NCBI GenBank assembly: GCA_963082975.1 | Contig: OY720348.1 | Location: 14,628,078 to 14,692,077 of the forward strand | Direction of reading: 5' to 3' | Length of the DNA stretch: 64,000 nucleotides | From: Labia minor | Taxonomy: Eukaryota; Arthropoda; Insecta; Dermaptera; Spongiphoridae | Shown here: positions 1 through 12,387 of the stretch, piece by piece | Layout: each line of letters begins with the position of its first letter | Numbering within the stretch: the first letter of the stretch is position 1 | Made by a program: the position numbers and the translations under genes | The notes under the pieces: model-generated | Told to the model about the DNA's origin: nothing | The model's database searches: none | The model's input: only the letters and a program-made list of their open reading frames with translations

Positions 1-98
1 TACACTTGCCACAACCCACTTTTGACAACATTCGTAAAACGCTTGAAAACTATTGGAGAAGTCTTGATTTGGAATCCTTCTCAGAGTAGTCGTCACAA

Positions 99-235
99 CG
101 TTCAGGCCGGCAATCCACAAGCAGGACACCATAAGAGACTGAACGTGTACGAGAGATGCTAACAAAAGATCGGCGATTGACTCTGCGACTAATAGCCGAA
201 GAATTGGGTATTATGTTATACGAAGTTCTGGGTAA
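99..235 (+). pseudogene. mariner-family transposase relic (N-terminal HTH region)
   Basis: Read from base 99, the frame gives a GRP-like stretch (RSGRQSTSRTP), one stop codon at 132-134, then ERVREMLTKDRRLTLRLIAE and ELGI. This matches the linker and second helix-turn-helix of mariner transposases (pattern: SGRPSTS, then vRelL..DRRltvr.iAeELgIs). The frame decays after ELGI and no catalytic domain follows. Bases 1-98 may be the more N-terminal part of the same relic, but I could not read a convincing frame there. It is a dead fragment at the window edge. Confidence 0.6.
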
Positions 236-280
236 ATCAACTACTTTGTTTTACTTTGTAAAATATTCTTTTTAAAAATC

Positions 281-866
281 GGGAGTGTCTCCACTCGACT
301 ATCTCGCAAATTGGAATTGGATTAATTAATACACATTATATTTAAATTAATATTAATGAATATATTTTAAACCAGCGCGTGTTTTGCGCTTTGTTGATGG
401 CACCACGTCACGTGCTGGCGCGTGATTGGCAGTCAACGTTTTAAAAAATTAATTCCGGTACTTTCAGTGATTCAATCAAGCTGAAATTGTATATATAGTA
501 GTTTTATACAATTTTTAATCATGTGAAAAACTATGAAACATATTATCTTTATTTTTAAGGTCAGTTTAGAGGAAAAAAAAAATGAAAACGTGGTGGGTAA
601 TGACCTTCTTCCGGTTGAGCTACATTTCTTAAAAAGTTAATAGAAAACTGCGAATTTTATAATAATGCCTGTGTACCAAATTTCATGATTCTAGCTCAAA
701 CCGTATTTGCATAATCTTGTCTACATAGATACACACACACACACACACAGGCAATTTTCTTTATCTTGTTAGTGAAAATGACTCAGGGACCTTCAAAACA
801 TATAAAAACATCAAAATCTCAACATCGAAAATTTTCGTGATTGCAATACTAGCGAGATAGTAAAAA
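281..866 (+). repeat. Dispersed repeat family A, copy 1
   Basis: This is one of at least eight related copies in the window. In the sense orientation it starts near gagtgtctccactcg, soon followed by actatctcgc. It runs through a CACGTG/GGCGCGTG-rich block, a block complementary to ggtttgagctagaat, and a CA microsatellite, and ends near gcgagatagtaaaaa. Both termini carry ACTATCTCGC in inverted orientation, which suggests a transposable element with short terminal inverted repeats. I do not recognise the family and see no coding capacity. This copy has lost part of the terminal hairpin. Confidence 0.65.
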
Positions 867-1324
867 GTAGTATTTTCGTAACCCAGGAACCTATCTTCGA
901 TCTTTACATGGTTCGCTAAAGAAAATTTTATTTCACTTTGCGTCGTGTTGTTTTTTTTTTTTGAACGTAACCCCGACCGACGCAAAGTGAGTATTGGTGT
1001 ACATGAATTCGATTAAAGTCGTGTGTATAATTTTCAAAATCAAGATAATATGCATAATCATGCATAAAATATATACAATTTTTTTTTTAGTATAATAAGA
1101 TTAGATAATATCATATATAGAGAAAATTAATTTTATTTTTAGAAAAAGATATTCACTTTTTTTTCAATATATAAAAGATTATTTGAGCTTTCCTCCTTCG
1201 ATATTTTTATTCTAAATAAAATTAAATATTAATATTGAATACTGTCCAAATGAATTTAATATATATTTTATTTCTTACCAATTATTAATAATATTATAAT
1301 TATTATCATTATTTAAAAACTAAG
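867..1324. other. AT-rich DNA, no feature recognised
   Basis: The stretch contains A/T runs and short AT repeats. I see no reading frame, tRNA-like box or transposon terminus. Confidence 0.5.
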
Positions 1325-1410
1325 ATGGAGTGTTTCCACTCGATTATCTCGCAATTTGATTTGGATTAATTAAGATATATTATATTTAAATTAAATTTAA
1401 TTAATTATTA
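1325..1410 (+). repeat. Family A repeat, 5' fragment (copy 2)
   Basis: It begins with gatggagtgtttccactcga and continues with the family A sequence ttatctcgcaatttgatttg, then fades into AT-rich DNA. Only the 5' end is present. Confidence 0.55.
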
Positions 1411-1565
1411 TTCTAAATAAAATTAAATTAATATTGAATATTGTCCATATGAATTTAATATATATTTTATTTCTTACCAATTATTGTTAATTACCAATTA
1501 ATAATTTTAAGTTTTAATATACTTATTCAATTATTTTATCTTGTTACTATCTTTTTAAAATAAGC

Positions 1566-1797
1566 TGGAATGTCTCAACTCGACTATCTCGCAATTTGAA
1601 TTGGATTAGATAACATATTATATTTAAATTAAATTTAATTAATTAAATTATAAATTAAAATTAATAAATAATATTTATTAAACCACCACGTGTTTGGCTA
1701 AAGAGACACGTGCTGGCGCGTGATTTGCAGCCGTGTTAAAAAATTAATTCCGATACTTTCAGCGATTCAATCAAGCTGAAATTCTATATATTGCAGA
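1566..1797 (+). repeat. Family A repeat, 5' half (copy 3)
   Basis: It starts with ggaatgtctcaactcgacta and runs through the CACGTG block and the segment reading agcgattcaatcaagctgaa, stopping near position 1797. The 3' half is missing. Confidence 0.6.
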
Positions 1798-2077
1798 AGG
1801 AGCAATCGAAATGTTGTGTATTTTTTGTTTTTGAATAAATTTACAATAAATATATTGTGGTTTTATTTAAAAAATGCACTTATTTATCAAATAATATTGT
1901 AATTCATTGTATATGTAATAATAATATGGTAAAATATATAATAAGTAATAACATGCAATACTATAAAAAAAATAGATACAATTTAAAATTGAAATGGAAA
2001 ATGTGTCAAAATTCAATATTTCAATTCATTCATGTTCAAAGCGAAAGTAATAAAAATGTCATTACTATAAAAAAACT

Positions 2078-2420
2078 TTAGTGTCTTCACTCGACTATCG
2101 CTCAAATTTGAATTAGATAATCAAGTTTTTTCTATATTTGAAAATTAATTAAAATTTTATTCTAATCGATCATAGAATTTAAGGTTTGACACTACATATT
2201 TTTTTTTTTTGTATCATTTAAATAACTTTTAATGAAATTTTCGGACTCCAATAACAATCAAATAATATTAACATTTTTTTGATTTTCTCAACGTAAATAT
2301 ATAAAATACGGTTGGGACGTGGTAAAACATAGTCTAGCAAGACTCCAATTTTTAATCATGTGAAAAACTATCAAACATATATTTTTATTTTTACGGTCAG
2401 TTTAGAGGAAAACATAACAC
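2078..2420 (+). repeat. Family A repeat, broken copy 4
   Basis: A 5' end (agtgtcttcactcgactatc) and a later internal piece (tttttaatcatgtgaaaaac, about 2347-2415) are separated by unrelated AT-rich sequence. This looks like an old copy with an internal replacement. Confidence 0.45.
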
Positions 2421-3144
2421 TTGAAACTTAATTGAACTCTCATTGGATTAAATTCATTTACGTATATCAGAATAATTAATTGAAATGATTTTTTTCTTCA
2501 AGTGAAATTCAAATAATAAAAAAAAAAAAAAACAATCTAAATCTTTGACAGATTTACTATAAGAATAAAAATGTAGGTATGATATGTAGATGGTAGGGGG
2601 ATGGAATCCTCTCCAAGACACAATTGGAAAAAAAGAATGAAAAAAGAGAAAAACAAATAAAAGGCAGGGGATAGGCTTGGCATATTTGTATTGTTGTATG
2701 TTGTTGTATGTTGTTCGCTTTCTCTTTTCATTGGAGTTGCATTCAATATTATCGGCCAATTCGGCAATTTTCCATGATTTCATTCCAATGAATTCATTAA
2801 ATTAATTCATTAATTGGCAACGAATGTAAATATGTTCTCAAGTATGCTCTCGTCATGACAATTCGTGAAAAATATTTGTTTTTGATCAAATATTTCCAGT
2901 ATAATGAAATTTTAATGTTATTGGAGAATTGTTAACCAATTTGCCTCGGGTGAATCAAACAAATTTACATATGAATCGACGAAATTTCAATAAATCTAAA
3001 CATTCATTATATATCCATGACAATAATGCAGAATAGCACAATGGTAGTTTGTAAACAATAGTGAACAGTGGATTTCTCTTTCATCTAAGAATGGACCATG
3101 AGCCACTCTCTCTCTCTCTCCCTCCCTCCCACCCACACACACAC

Positions 3145-3181
<37 letters not shown>

Positions 3182-4739
3182 AACACACACACACACGAAT
3201 CTTTCTATTAACACGAGAACACACGCGTTGCATTCCAATCGCTTATCTCGGTTGCTTCATTATTTGCCTCCTCTCCGTGAAGGCCGATAAGAGTCATGAA
3301 TTAATTCCGCCATCCCCCCCCAAACACACACACACACTTAACACTTCAACATTTTTTTAATCTTTCAAGGCAACCTAGAATAATTTTGAAAGTATGGATT
3401 CCTTAAAACGGTTGAGGGAGAAATTTTAATAAAAATGAAAAAATATTTTCTTGTATTTATTCCGAAAATTTCTTAAATGGAGAGGCTGGAAGGTTAAATA
3501 AATAATATAATATGCTTACTATCTATATATTCAAGAGAATTTATTTAGGAGGGATTTTTTTTGGAATTCAATATTGGTCAACTTGGCCAGACGGCCTTGG
3601 GATGTCGTCACTGGCGACTCGTCAGGAGCAGACGAGTGTCAGTGATAGTGTTAGTGCTAAGGATTACATATATATTTGGAATATAATAAATTTAACAGTA
3701 AATTGTTATATTTTTAGAATTAATTATATTATTTATTATTATATATTGATTATATTATATATTTTTATTGATTAATAGTGCTCGGATTTTCTCATTTACT
3801 AAATGAGTAGGCTTAACATTAAATTTCAAAGATTTTAGATTTCTTTAATTAAAAATCAATTTTTCAAATATTAAAGTAAAACTTTAAAATATATAAATTG
3901 ATATTCATTTTTGTTTTGTTTCCATAGGTGCATAAATTGATGGCACGCAGATAAATTAAATTGTGTAGTTCCAATATATATATGGTATATTTGCTTTTTG
4001 TAAGAAATTTTGAAAATATTGTATTCATTATTTTAATAATCATGGGTAAGACTGGGATATCCCAAAGGGAGCTTAAAGTAAAACATTTGTAATTGTTTTT
4101 TCTTATAATTTTAAAAAAAGGTCGGATATTTACTAAATTATTTAAAAAAATAAAAAGCCTAAAAACTTTTTTGTTTTAATTCTATCATTTAAATAACTTT
4201 TAATGAAATTTTCGGACTCTAATAACAGAAGTTGAAGAATTAACAAAAAAAAAAAAATATATATATATACTTCACAGGGTAATAAGTAATGTTTCTTCAA
4301 ATTTACTAGTAGTACCCGTTCCCCACTCTTCACATCAACTTCTTTTCATAAAGTAATAGTTTATTATTTTTTAGTGCCAAATATATAGTATACAAGTTTT
4401 TTTTTTTTTTTTTTTTTTTGTAATAAAAAAATTATAGTAATTGTATACGTTCATGATAATAATACGAGTAGTGAGAAATTTTAATTCTAATATAAAAGTT
4501 TGTCTTTTCACTCGGGTTCCGGTGAAGAGAAGGTGTGGGTTGATTTTTCTAATTAAGCAAAAAAAGTGAATTTCCCCTAACAATTATTCGAAAACCAAAG
4601 TAAAGTAATTGTTCTGAGTGATAACATGAATTGAATAATTGATATTACTACAATTCTATTAAAAAATTAAAAGTTTTGAACAATTTTATCTGATTTTATT
4701 TAATTTCTATTTTTATATTAAAAAAAAAATCAAAAAAAA
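2421..4739. other. Non-coding DNA with microsatellites and two balanced islands
   Basis: Adjacent microsatellites lie at about 3103-3197 ((TC)n, (CA)n, (TA)n, then (CA)n), with another CA tract near 3320. Balanced-composition, non-repetitive sequence occurs at about 3228-3305 and 3575-3665. Open frames here run through the microsatellites on both strands and are not credible genes. The rest is AT-rich with A and T homopolymers. Confidence 0.4.
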
Positions 4740-5480
4740 AATCAAGGGACGATCTTGTGGAGGGTTTTTATTCTGTTTGTTAGGTTGTCACGATGGACGG
4801 ATCGATGGATGAAGACTGCTCTTTCCTCTTTCGGATTGCATTTCGATGTTTTTGCTTCTCGATGTGCCTGTGATTGATTGACAGTCTATTTCACCTGGAA
4901 GCCGGGTATCTTTCGCGTCCCCCGGGACCTCTTCCTGCTCCCCGACCAGTCAATAAAGAGTTAGGGAAAATCCGACAAGTGGGATCGATAAGCAGGCTTA
5001 AAGACGAGCGCCGCTCGGATGCTTAGAAGGGTTGGGGGTTTGGGGGGTTGGGGTGGTTGGGGGGGGTGGCACCCTGCGTTGCGGTCCAACTGAGGATGGC
5101 TCTGGAGCCACGCCCTACGGAACGATCAAGTGCGCAAGTTCTTGGCCCGGGCAGCGACAAGCCAGCTATCTCTTTGCGGTGCGCGCATCCCGGACACACC
5201 CCCAGCTGGGCTGCACTCTCCGAGAAATTCCAAGAACTCACCCCCCCGGACACCACCCAAAAGTTAACCGATCCACTCCTTGCAACATGCAACCTCTTCA
5301 GTCAACGGAAGCGAATGCCCAGCCAACGGATACGCTTCACTCGGTCTCTTTCGTCCCCTCCCCCATCACCGAGCTCGATCGTCTCAAACTCACCCCACAC
5401 CGCCCCCGGCTATTCATCATCACTATGTTAAGAATCTGTCCCTTGCTTATCACCCTTTTCATCCATTATTACAAAATTAA
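4740..5480. other. GC-rich island of unknown function
   Basis: About 740 bp of balanced to GC-rich, non-repetitive sequence lies within AT-rich surroundings. It contains TGATTGATTGACAG at 4871-4884 (a Pbx/Meis-like composite motif), a CACCTG E-box at 4892-4897 and a G-run block at about 5030-5070. Overlapping open frames exist on both strands (5023-5484), but none resembles a known protein and their mutual overlap is expected of GC-rich DNA. It could be a regulatory island in the intron of the hamlet-like gene, or a promoter or exon of an unrecognised gene. Confidence 0.4.
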
Positions 5481-5528
5481 CTAATAACTCCATATTTATA
5501 TATATAAACTAGATACTTCTTTATTTAA

Positions 5529-5611
5529 CACGTTCCCGCCGGGATATACCACCGGTGGCTCGTGCCGCCACAAAAAATAATTAGACAAATTATGGAACCG
5601 GCGGGACCGTG
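5529..5611. mobile_element. Short hairpin MITE with TTAA target duplication (piggyBac-like)
   Basis: The termini CACGTTCCCGCCGG and CCGGCGGGACCGTG are inverted repeats with one mismatch. Both outer ends abut TTAA (5525-5528 and 5612-5615), the target duplication typical of the piggyBac superfamily. At 83 bp it is non-coding and would need a transposase supplied in trans. A related, degraded copy lies at 15,258-15,320. Confidence 0.6.
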
Positions 5612-5615
5612 TTAA

Positions 5616-6348
5616 TCTTAAAAAAATAATATAATAATAATAATAATAATAATAATTACCAATATCCCGATATAAAGTGATTGATTTTTAAATATAATAC
5701 AAATTAAATAAATTAATAAATAAATAAAATTCGATAGATAGAATTTTTAATAATATATGGACACAAAAAAAGCCATTCAATAACCATGTATGTAATTCAT
5801 TTTTATATGAAGAGAAGAAAACAAGGGGGGATTGCGTATATAAATTGGGGTTCGATTCGAAGGAGGAGTTTGGAAAAAAATTGTAGCGACCTCTATCGAG
5901 AAAACCGATTTTTTTTTTCCTTTTAAAGCAAAGAGAGAGAGTGAGAGAGGGATGGTGGTGGGGAGGAAAACAAAAAAAAAATGGACAGTAAATTAATCTG
6001 ATTCATTTTATATGTCATTGTGTTTAATTTCAAAAGAAAAAAAAGATTAATAGGATCGATAGGGTGTATTTCTTCAGTTTTTATTGATTATGATGGTATT
6101 AGAGAGAGAGAGAGAGAAAAAAGTGGTGAAATAAATAAAAATAATTTAAAAGAGCAAGCAAGCGTTTAAATAGAAAAATAAATAAATAAATTTATAAATT
6201 AATTTTTGTTTATAATTTATTTATTTTTAGAATATTGAAAGTAGGATAATTGTTAATATGAAATTAACGATGTGTATTTCTTTTCTGTCATTCTACGTAC
6301 AAATGGCTCAAGGGTTAAAAATAATAATATATATTAAGAAATTTAAGA

Positions 6349-6379
<31 letters not shown>

Positions 6380-6874
6380 ATAAAAAAAAATATTAATTAA
6401 TTTCATTTCAATTTATTTCAAATTCAATTGATAGAAAATTCAAAAGGGTATTAGAAACTTTTTATTTTGTTTTTAATTTATTTTCATTTATTGAACAAGA
6501 AGAGGTATATCATACATATGCAAGAACAAAAAGCAAATCTTCTAACATGGATTCAATTAAGGTAAATTGCAAATACATAAAAAAACTTTTTCGTTTATTT
6601 TTTTTTTTTTTTTTTTTTATTTTTTTAATTCATTTATCGAATCAGAAATGAAATTAATAAAAATTATTCCTTTCATCCACCAAACCCTCAATATAACATA
6701 AAAACATCTTATATATGTATTAACATAATTATTATACTATTTTTATTCAAAATACTTATTTTCTTAATTTAGTATAATACATTTTATTAAAGTATTTTTA
6801 GAATTCTGTTTGTTCTCAACTTATAAACTAATAAACTAATATTGTCAATTAAAATACCATATATATATATATAT
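5616..6874. other. AT-rich DNA with simple repeats
   Basis: It holds TAA trinucleotide repeats (about 5629-5656), AG-rich tracts, a TA microsatellite (about 6354-6380) and long T runs near 6597-6618. No gene or transposon end was recognised. Confidence 0.5.
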
Positions 6875-7197
6875 CAGTGATTCTCAACCACAGTGCCGCG
6901 GCACTTTTGTGTACCGCGAGATTTTCAAAATGTGCCGCCAAATTTTACAAATGTAAAGTTCAAATTAAGAAAAAGTACTTATTTATTTTTATATGTATGT
7001 AAAAAAAACGGTAAAATGTTTTGGCGATCAGGCTCTTATACATTTCCTACTTTTTTTTAAATTTTTTTTCAATATGGTTCTAAAAAAAAGGTAAAAATTG
7101 GTATGATTATTACACTTATCATTTTCTTTGTGTGTCGCCAAATTTTTAAAACGTTAAAAGTGTGCCGCGGTAAAAAAAAAAATGTTGAGAATCACTA
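6875..7197. mobile_element. hAT-type MITE family B (cagtgattctcaacc), copy 1
   Basis: The left end is cagtgattctcaacc and the right end is its near-inverse, gttgagaatcacta. Subterminal blocks carry GTGCCGCGGCAC and GTGTGCCGCGGT. The flanking 8-mers (atatatat and atatatct) are compatible with an 8-bp hAT target duplication but lie in TA-rich DNA. The CAGTGRTTCTCAACC terminus is typical of hAT elements. There is no coding capacity. Confidence 0.75.
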
Positions 7198-8170
7198 ATA
7201 TATCTTGTGATAAAGTCGGTCTTTCAAGTTTATAGACCCGGTTCGATTTTCGCGCCTGTGTGTGTGTGTGGTCAAGGAATTTTTCTCTTTCTGGTGTTTT
7301 TTTAAAAGGTCCACCCAGGTTACGAGGTCAAAATTGAGAAACTCTGAAGCGTTCGAGATTAAAATTGAGAGGATCTGTTCTATTTTGATCATACAAAACC
7401 TCTACCCGACCCACTCGATAGCTGATATGTCTCCATACGATGTTCAAAAAACCAAAGGTTATATACAATAGAAAAAGATCCTTCAATTAAATATAATATA
7501 ATTATTTTAATTAAATGAAAAAAAAAATTATGGATGAGGATGAATTGACGACATTATTATTCGTTTATATTTATATTAAGATTGTTTATTTTTAAATGTA
7601 TATTAGTGATATTTAAATCTAAAATAATGTTTATAATGTATATAATTAGGTTCAAATAATAATCATTTTTTTAGAGAATATTTAGCGAGATTTCAACCCC
7701 TGGGTAATTGGCTGCGTGCCAATTCAATTTCACACGGGAGAGGATTTTTTTTTTTTTATAAAAGGGAATTACTTCTTGTTCCATTAACTATTGTGGGAGG
7801 TGATTACTATTAATTTATTTATTTCCGGTTGTCTCTCCAACCAAAATGTTTCCCTCTAAATTAAATTCATTATATTATTTATTTTTTACTCAATATGATT
7901 TACTAATTTCTGGTTAAGAAATAATTTGAGAAAGAATATGAATCATGTACCCTGGCAGAAAGATCCAAGTGTCATTGTAAATCACTGTTTTACAATAATA
8001 ATTCTTTTTTTTTTTCTTTTTTGTTCTTTTTTTTATAGAAAACATTAAATTATCATTTGGATTCAAATTTCATTTACTTCTAAATTATTTTTTTGGTTGA
8101 TGATAATTCATAAAAATAGAGATTAATTATTATTTTCTTGATTGTGGTTTATCATGAATAGGATCTTTCT
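7198..8170. other. AT-rich DNA, no gene recognised
   Basis: About 7230-7440 is of more balanced composition, with open frames on both strands that match nothing I recognise. The remainder is AT-rich. Confidence 0.4.
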
Positions 8171-8179
8171 TCATAAAAT

Positions 8180-8345
8180 ATATAAATGACTTTGCGCCTG
8201 TTTGGAATCTTGATCATTGAAATTTCGATTATTAAGAAAATAGTGACGGAAAAATGTTATTGCCATAGGAATGCTTTTGTTGGGCACTGGCAATGCATTT
8301 TCTCAACCGATGGATTGCCCGGCAACAGCGCCCCCGTGGCTATAA
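8180..8345. other. Balanced unique island (possible regulatory element)
   Basis: This is complex, non-repetitive sequence of balanced composition in AT-rich DNA, with no transposon ends and no convincing frame. It could be conserved non-coding sequence in the intron of the hamlet-like gene; conservation was not tested. Confidence 0.3.
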
Positions 8346-8487
8346 TATTAATATTATTTTTATTAAGTTGGTATCCATGAAGATTAAAACTAATAATAAT
8401 TTATGTTTATCATTTCAATATAATTAAATTTTTTATAATTAATTTTACTTTAAAAGCAATTAATTACTATAAAAAATTGTTTAGGTA

Positions 8488-8871
8488 GGGTAAAGCATAC
8501 AGTCGTTGGCCCCCTTAAGCAACTCCTAGCAGTCTTTAATGCATATCTGGGCAAATTGCGAAACAATCTGTATCAAATTAGGTTTGCAGAACATAGATTC
8601 TATGAACATTTTGATGAATAAAAAAAAAATCATTTTCGGATGACATTTTCAATAAGCACCTTTTCAAAAAAAAATCCTAAAAAATACAGTTATTGGCGCC
8701 CTGTTATAGTTATTGGCCTAGGTATTCTATCGTGATTATACAATCATACAACAGATGATTACATAACCATAGTCAATAGTAAAATTTTTAAAATAAAAAT
8801 CTCTTATAGTTTGTGTTTTATTGATAGGGGGCCAATGACTGCCTCGCGGCCAACGACTGTATACTTTACCC
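8488..8871. mobile_element. Tc1/mariner-type MITE with TA target duplication
   Basis: The left end gggtaaagcatacagtcgtt and the right end aacgactgtatactttaccc are inverted repeats with one difference. They are flanked by TA at 8486-8487 and 8872-8873. The 384-bp interior repeats cagttattggcgcc-like and ttattggcct-like words and has no long frame. Confidence 0.65.
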
Positions 8872-8873
8872 TA

Positions 8874-10826
8874 TATACTCTTATTGATATGATGATTTAA
8901 AATTTTATAAATAAAATGTTTCGTTTTCAGCAATTAATCGGCGTTTTCAGAAACTAATTCTGTTCTATTAAAGTTGAAATGATAAACATAAATTGATTAG
9001 TTTAAAGGTTCATGGATACCAACCTAATATAAATAATAATATTCACTATTGTACATTTATTTATAGAAATATATAATCTTATAACATATATAATATATAA
9101 TCTTTCTAATTAAATATTTTTTTTTAATTAAACTTGAATGTTTTAAGAAATATATATTTTAGATATGATTTGGAGCTAAATACTTCACACAAGATATCCC
9201 ATAAATGAAATAATTAATAGTTTGTGGTGCAACAGTTACTACAGAATTTTTATTTATTTTAGACAAAGTTAATAGTTAAATAGGACAATCTTAAATTAAT
9301 TTGACAAAATCATTACAATTATTTCTAATTAGATTAATTTTATTGTCAATTAACCATGAATTAGTAATTTTACTATTATTTGTAGTATCTCAACAACAAA
9401 AGCCAATGTGCCGTAAGGAAATTATCCATCATTTCTAGACCTGATTAATTTCACTCTTTACCAAACAACCCCTTTAAGGAGAATTTAGTCAGCCAAACGA
9501 TAAACTACTGAATCTTAACCAATTCCATTGTATCAAATTTTACATTGTCCACAAGAAAGAAACTATTTTTCCTCCAAACAAAAATCTATATTAATCAACA
9601 AATAAATATCTAAATAAATTTAATATTACAGCTCAAATAAGTGACAGTAATATGGTCCCCATTGATCTTGACGATAATTTAAATAAATAAATAAATAATA
9701 ATAAAGAATAAATTATAATCTATATATTTAATTAGCAGTGATAATAATAATTTTAATATTTTGTTTGTAATTCTTTCATATAAATTTATATTTCATTGAA
9801 ATTTCAAATTATTCATAATAGATTTAAAATTTATATAATTTGATAATTTAATAATTTAATTAATATAATTGTAATTTATTTATTATGATTTAAAAGATGA
9901 TAGAATATTAATAGTACTTAATGATTAATGATTAATTAATTGTGTTTAAATTTAATTATTAAATTTGATTTATAACATCTTATGTTTAATAGTTTCTTTT
10001 TACATTAATAGATATATTAAAATTATTTGAAATTGTTTCTGTAGCTCGAAATTAATTTACTTCAAACCGTCGGTCGTTTCGGACCTGGTTTTAATTTTTA
10101 ATTAATTGATTTTAATAAATAACTTTAATTGTCTTATTTTATTTGTCCAAATAATTTTTTCATATTCAATATAAATTGGAAATTATTATTGTAGTATATA
10201 CACCCGTGTTATATAGTAATCAAAAAAATTTTAAAATATTTTTGACTCTCCATGTAAACTAAAAATGTAATTTTAATGTTTGAAATTTTAAAAATTGAAG
10301 AATTATTAAAAAAAATTTACTTTAATTTTGGAAATGATTTTAAAATTACTTGCTTATTTTGTTTATGTTTTTATATTTAAATTATTTTTATTGATAATTT
10401 TAAAACCTTTATATCTTGTCTTATTCAATAGTACAATAACGCTTAAATATCTTTATTTATTTATATTACATTTTATTTATAGTCATAATTTGAATTGGAA
10501 ATTATTAATTGCTTAATCAATAAATATAATTTATATAAACGTCGAAGGCTAGTTTGTTGCTGTCACTCCCACTCCTTCCATTTCCTCGTCTCGTACTTAG
10601 ATAAGGTAAATAGTATAAATAAGCTCTTAGAAATTAATTTAAAATGATCATATCAATGGATCATTGCTTCTTATCTGTTTTATTATATCAAATCCTTTAA
10701 AAAAATTGAATAAAGTAATAATATATAATAAATAGATTTAGTTTTAAATGTTGCCATAGTTGTTAATTTAGTTAATAGATATTTTCAAGTAGATAAATAT
10801 TATTGAATTGCCTTTATTTAATTATA
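8874..10826. other. AT-rich DNA with two small balanced islands
   Basis: Balanced sequence occurs near 9390-9520 and 10,540-10,605. The rest is AT-rich. One 62-codon frame at 10,328-10,516 consists almost only of hydrophobic AT-coded residues and is not credible. Confidence 0.4.
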
Positions 10827-11105
10827 GACGTTACGCAGCGCAGGGGTTAACGGCGTTAACTCACATCCTCGTGGTAGCGGGTCAAGTACGAGCCTAGCAA
10901 GGGAATTTCTCTAGTTGGAGAATTTAAGACGGAGTCAACCCAGTCTCCGGGATCAAAATTTGGAAGCTACTTGATAAAAAAGTAGCGCCTCCGATCAAGA
11001 AAATCAAGATAAAGGTTGATAGGACCCCTTCCACTGATCATTGGACAAATAACCGACTTGATATGAGATGCCCTTATGTAGGATGTATAAAAGTCGGCGC
11101 TTTTT
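10827..11105 (+). repeat. tRNA-derived SINE candidate
   Basis: The 5' end resembles a tRNA head: gcagcgcaggggttaacg corresponds to an A box (TGGCGCAGNGG-like), and gggtcaagtacgagcc lies about where a B box should be. A roughly 180-bp unrelated body follows, ending in a T run. A ttaattata-like word occurs on both sides (about 10,818-10,826 and after 11,110), which could be a target duplication. Only one copy is visible here. Confidence 0.4.
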
Positions 11106-11639
11106 TTTAATTAATTATAATAAAGTTATTTAATAAATTCTGTTACAATCAATTTTTAATATGAATTTTAAATAAAAAATTATTAATTTAGCATAGTAGC
11201 AAATTTGTTTCAAAAACAATTTTATTTATTAATATAAAATTAAATGCAATATTTAAAAATTAATAAATAACTTGCTATTTTAATAAAGGTATTTTAATAT
11301 TGCAATGAAGATCAGTGCGTGTTTAAACCTTAAAAAAATTAAAAACACTAGCACGTTCAAAATATATACATTGTGATATTTAAATTTTTCGTTCATTTAT
11401 TGGATGATAATATAATAAATATATATATTTACTTATTTTGCTTCTTATTTGTTCGTTGTTAGTTAGAAGTTGACAGATAGGGCACAAACAATTTTGTACA
11501 GAATTATTAAAAAACAACAACAAAATGATTTTGTTTAGAGATGATATAAACAGGTGACTTCAAAGGCACTCCAACATTATTTTTATTTTATTTTATTTTT
11601 TTTAATTTTCTGCATGGATGGATGGAACTGAATTCATAA

Positions 11640-11905
11640 AATTTGACCTGTCACGTGGCAGTTCATAAATATGGTGAATAATAGATGGCTGGTATGCCGC
11701 AGGGCCACCAACGCCAACATAAACAAGTCCCAGGCTGATTAGCCAGGGATGCAGAAGATGATCGAGGGCCGGAAGAAAACTGCCGGTTCATGTTTTATTC
11801 CGAGTGTTGACTGAACTTCTGTCCCAGGGATAGATAGTTGCCAAGCCTGGATGGGAACCCGGGAAGGGAACCGGAGACAATGCCAAATACCCCCCCCCGG
11901 GCTTT
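11640..11905. other. Balanced unique island (possible regulatory element)
   Basis: This is 265 bp of GC-balanced, non-repetitive sequence including CACGTG at 11,653-11,658, between AT-rich flanks. There is no coding frame of note and no transposon termini. Confidence 0.35.
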
Positions 11906-12387
11906 TAAATATTAAATCTATTCACAACAAAAGACAACATCCCCTTCTTTCAGACAAACACACACACACACACACCAAAACACCTACAATTCACCAAGAT
12001 GAATTAAATTTCATTTACAAATAAAGGTTTTGTTAAAATTTTCTTTTAATTAAAAAAAAACACTAAAATTTCCATTTTAATTAAATATAAATATAATAAA
12101 TTTATTTATATATACAATATATATATGTATATATATATATATATGATTTTTTCTACAAAATCTCCATGTCTTTTATTTTTTTTTAATTTTTCAATTTTTG
12201 CCATTTTCTTAATTTTAATTTAATCTTTTGAAAACTCACCTATAATCAAAATTTTATTACAAATTTTTATATTTTTAAATCCAAAATCTTTTACTTAACT
12301 ATCAGTAATACTTGTGATTAGTTGTAATGGTCAACGTTAATATCAACGATGACCAAACAAACCGTGACTCGCGAGCCAAATGTGGCT
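11906..12387. other. AT-rich DNA with CA and TA microsatellites
   Basis: It contains (CA)n at about 11,957-11,974, TA tracts at about 12,115-12,144 and A/T runs. No gene was seen. Confidence 0.5.

Noticed and set aside
761-985. Frames giving the peptide MFLYVLKVPESFSL (also near 12,349)
   Set aside because: They lie in family A repeats; the similarity reflects repeat copies and the frames are short and broken in other copies.
5023-5484. Several overlapping 66-150 codon frames on both strands
   Set aside because: They lie in GC-rich DNA where stop codons are rare, overlap each other in opposite directions and match no protein family I recognise.
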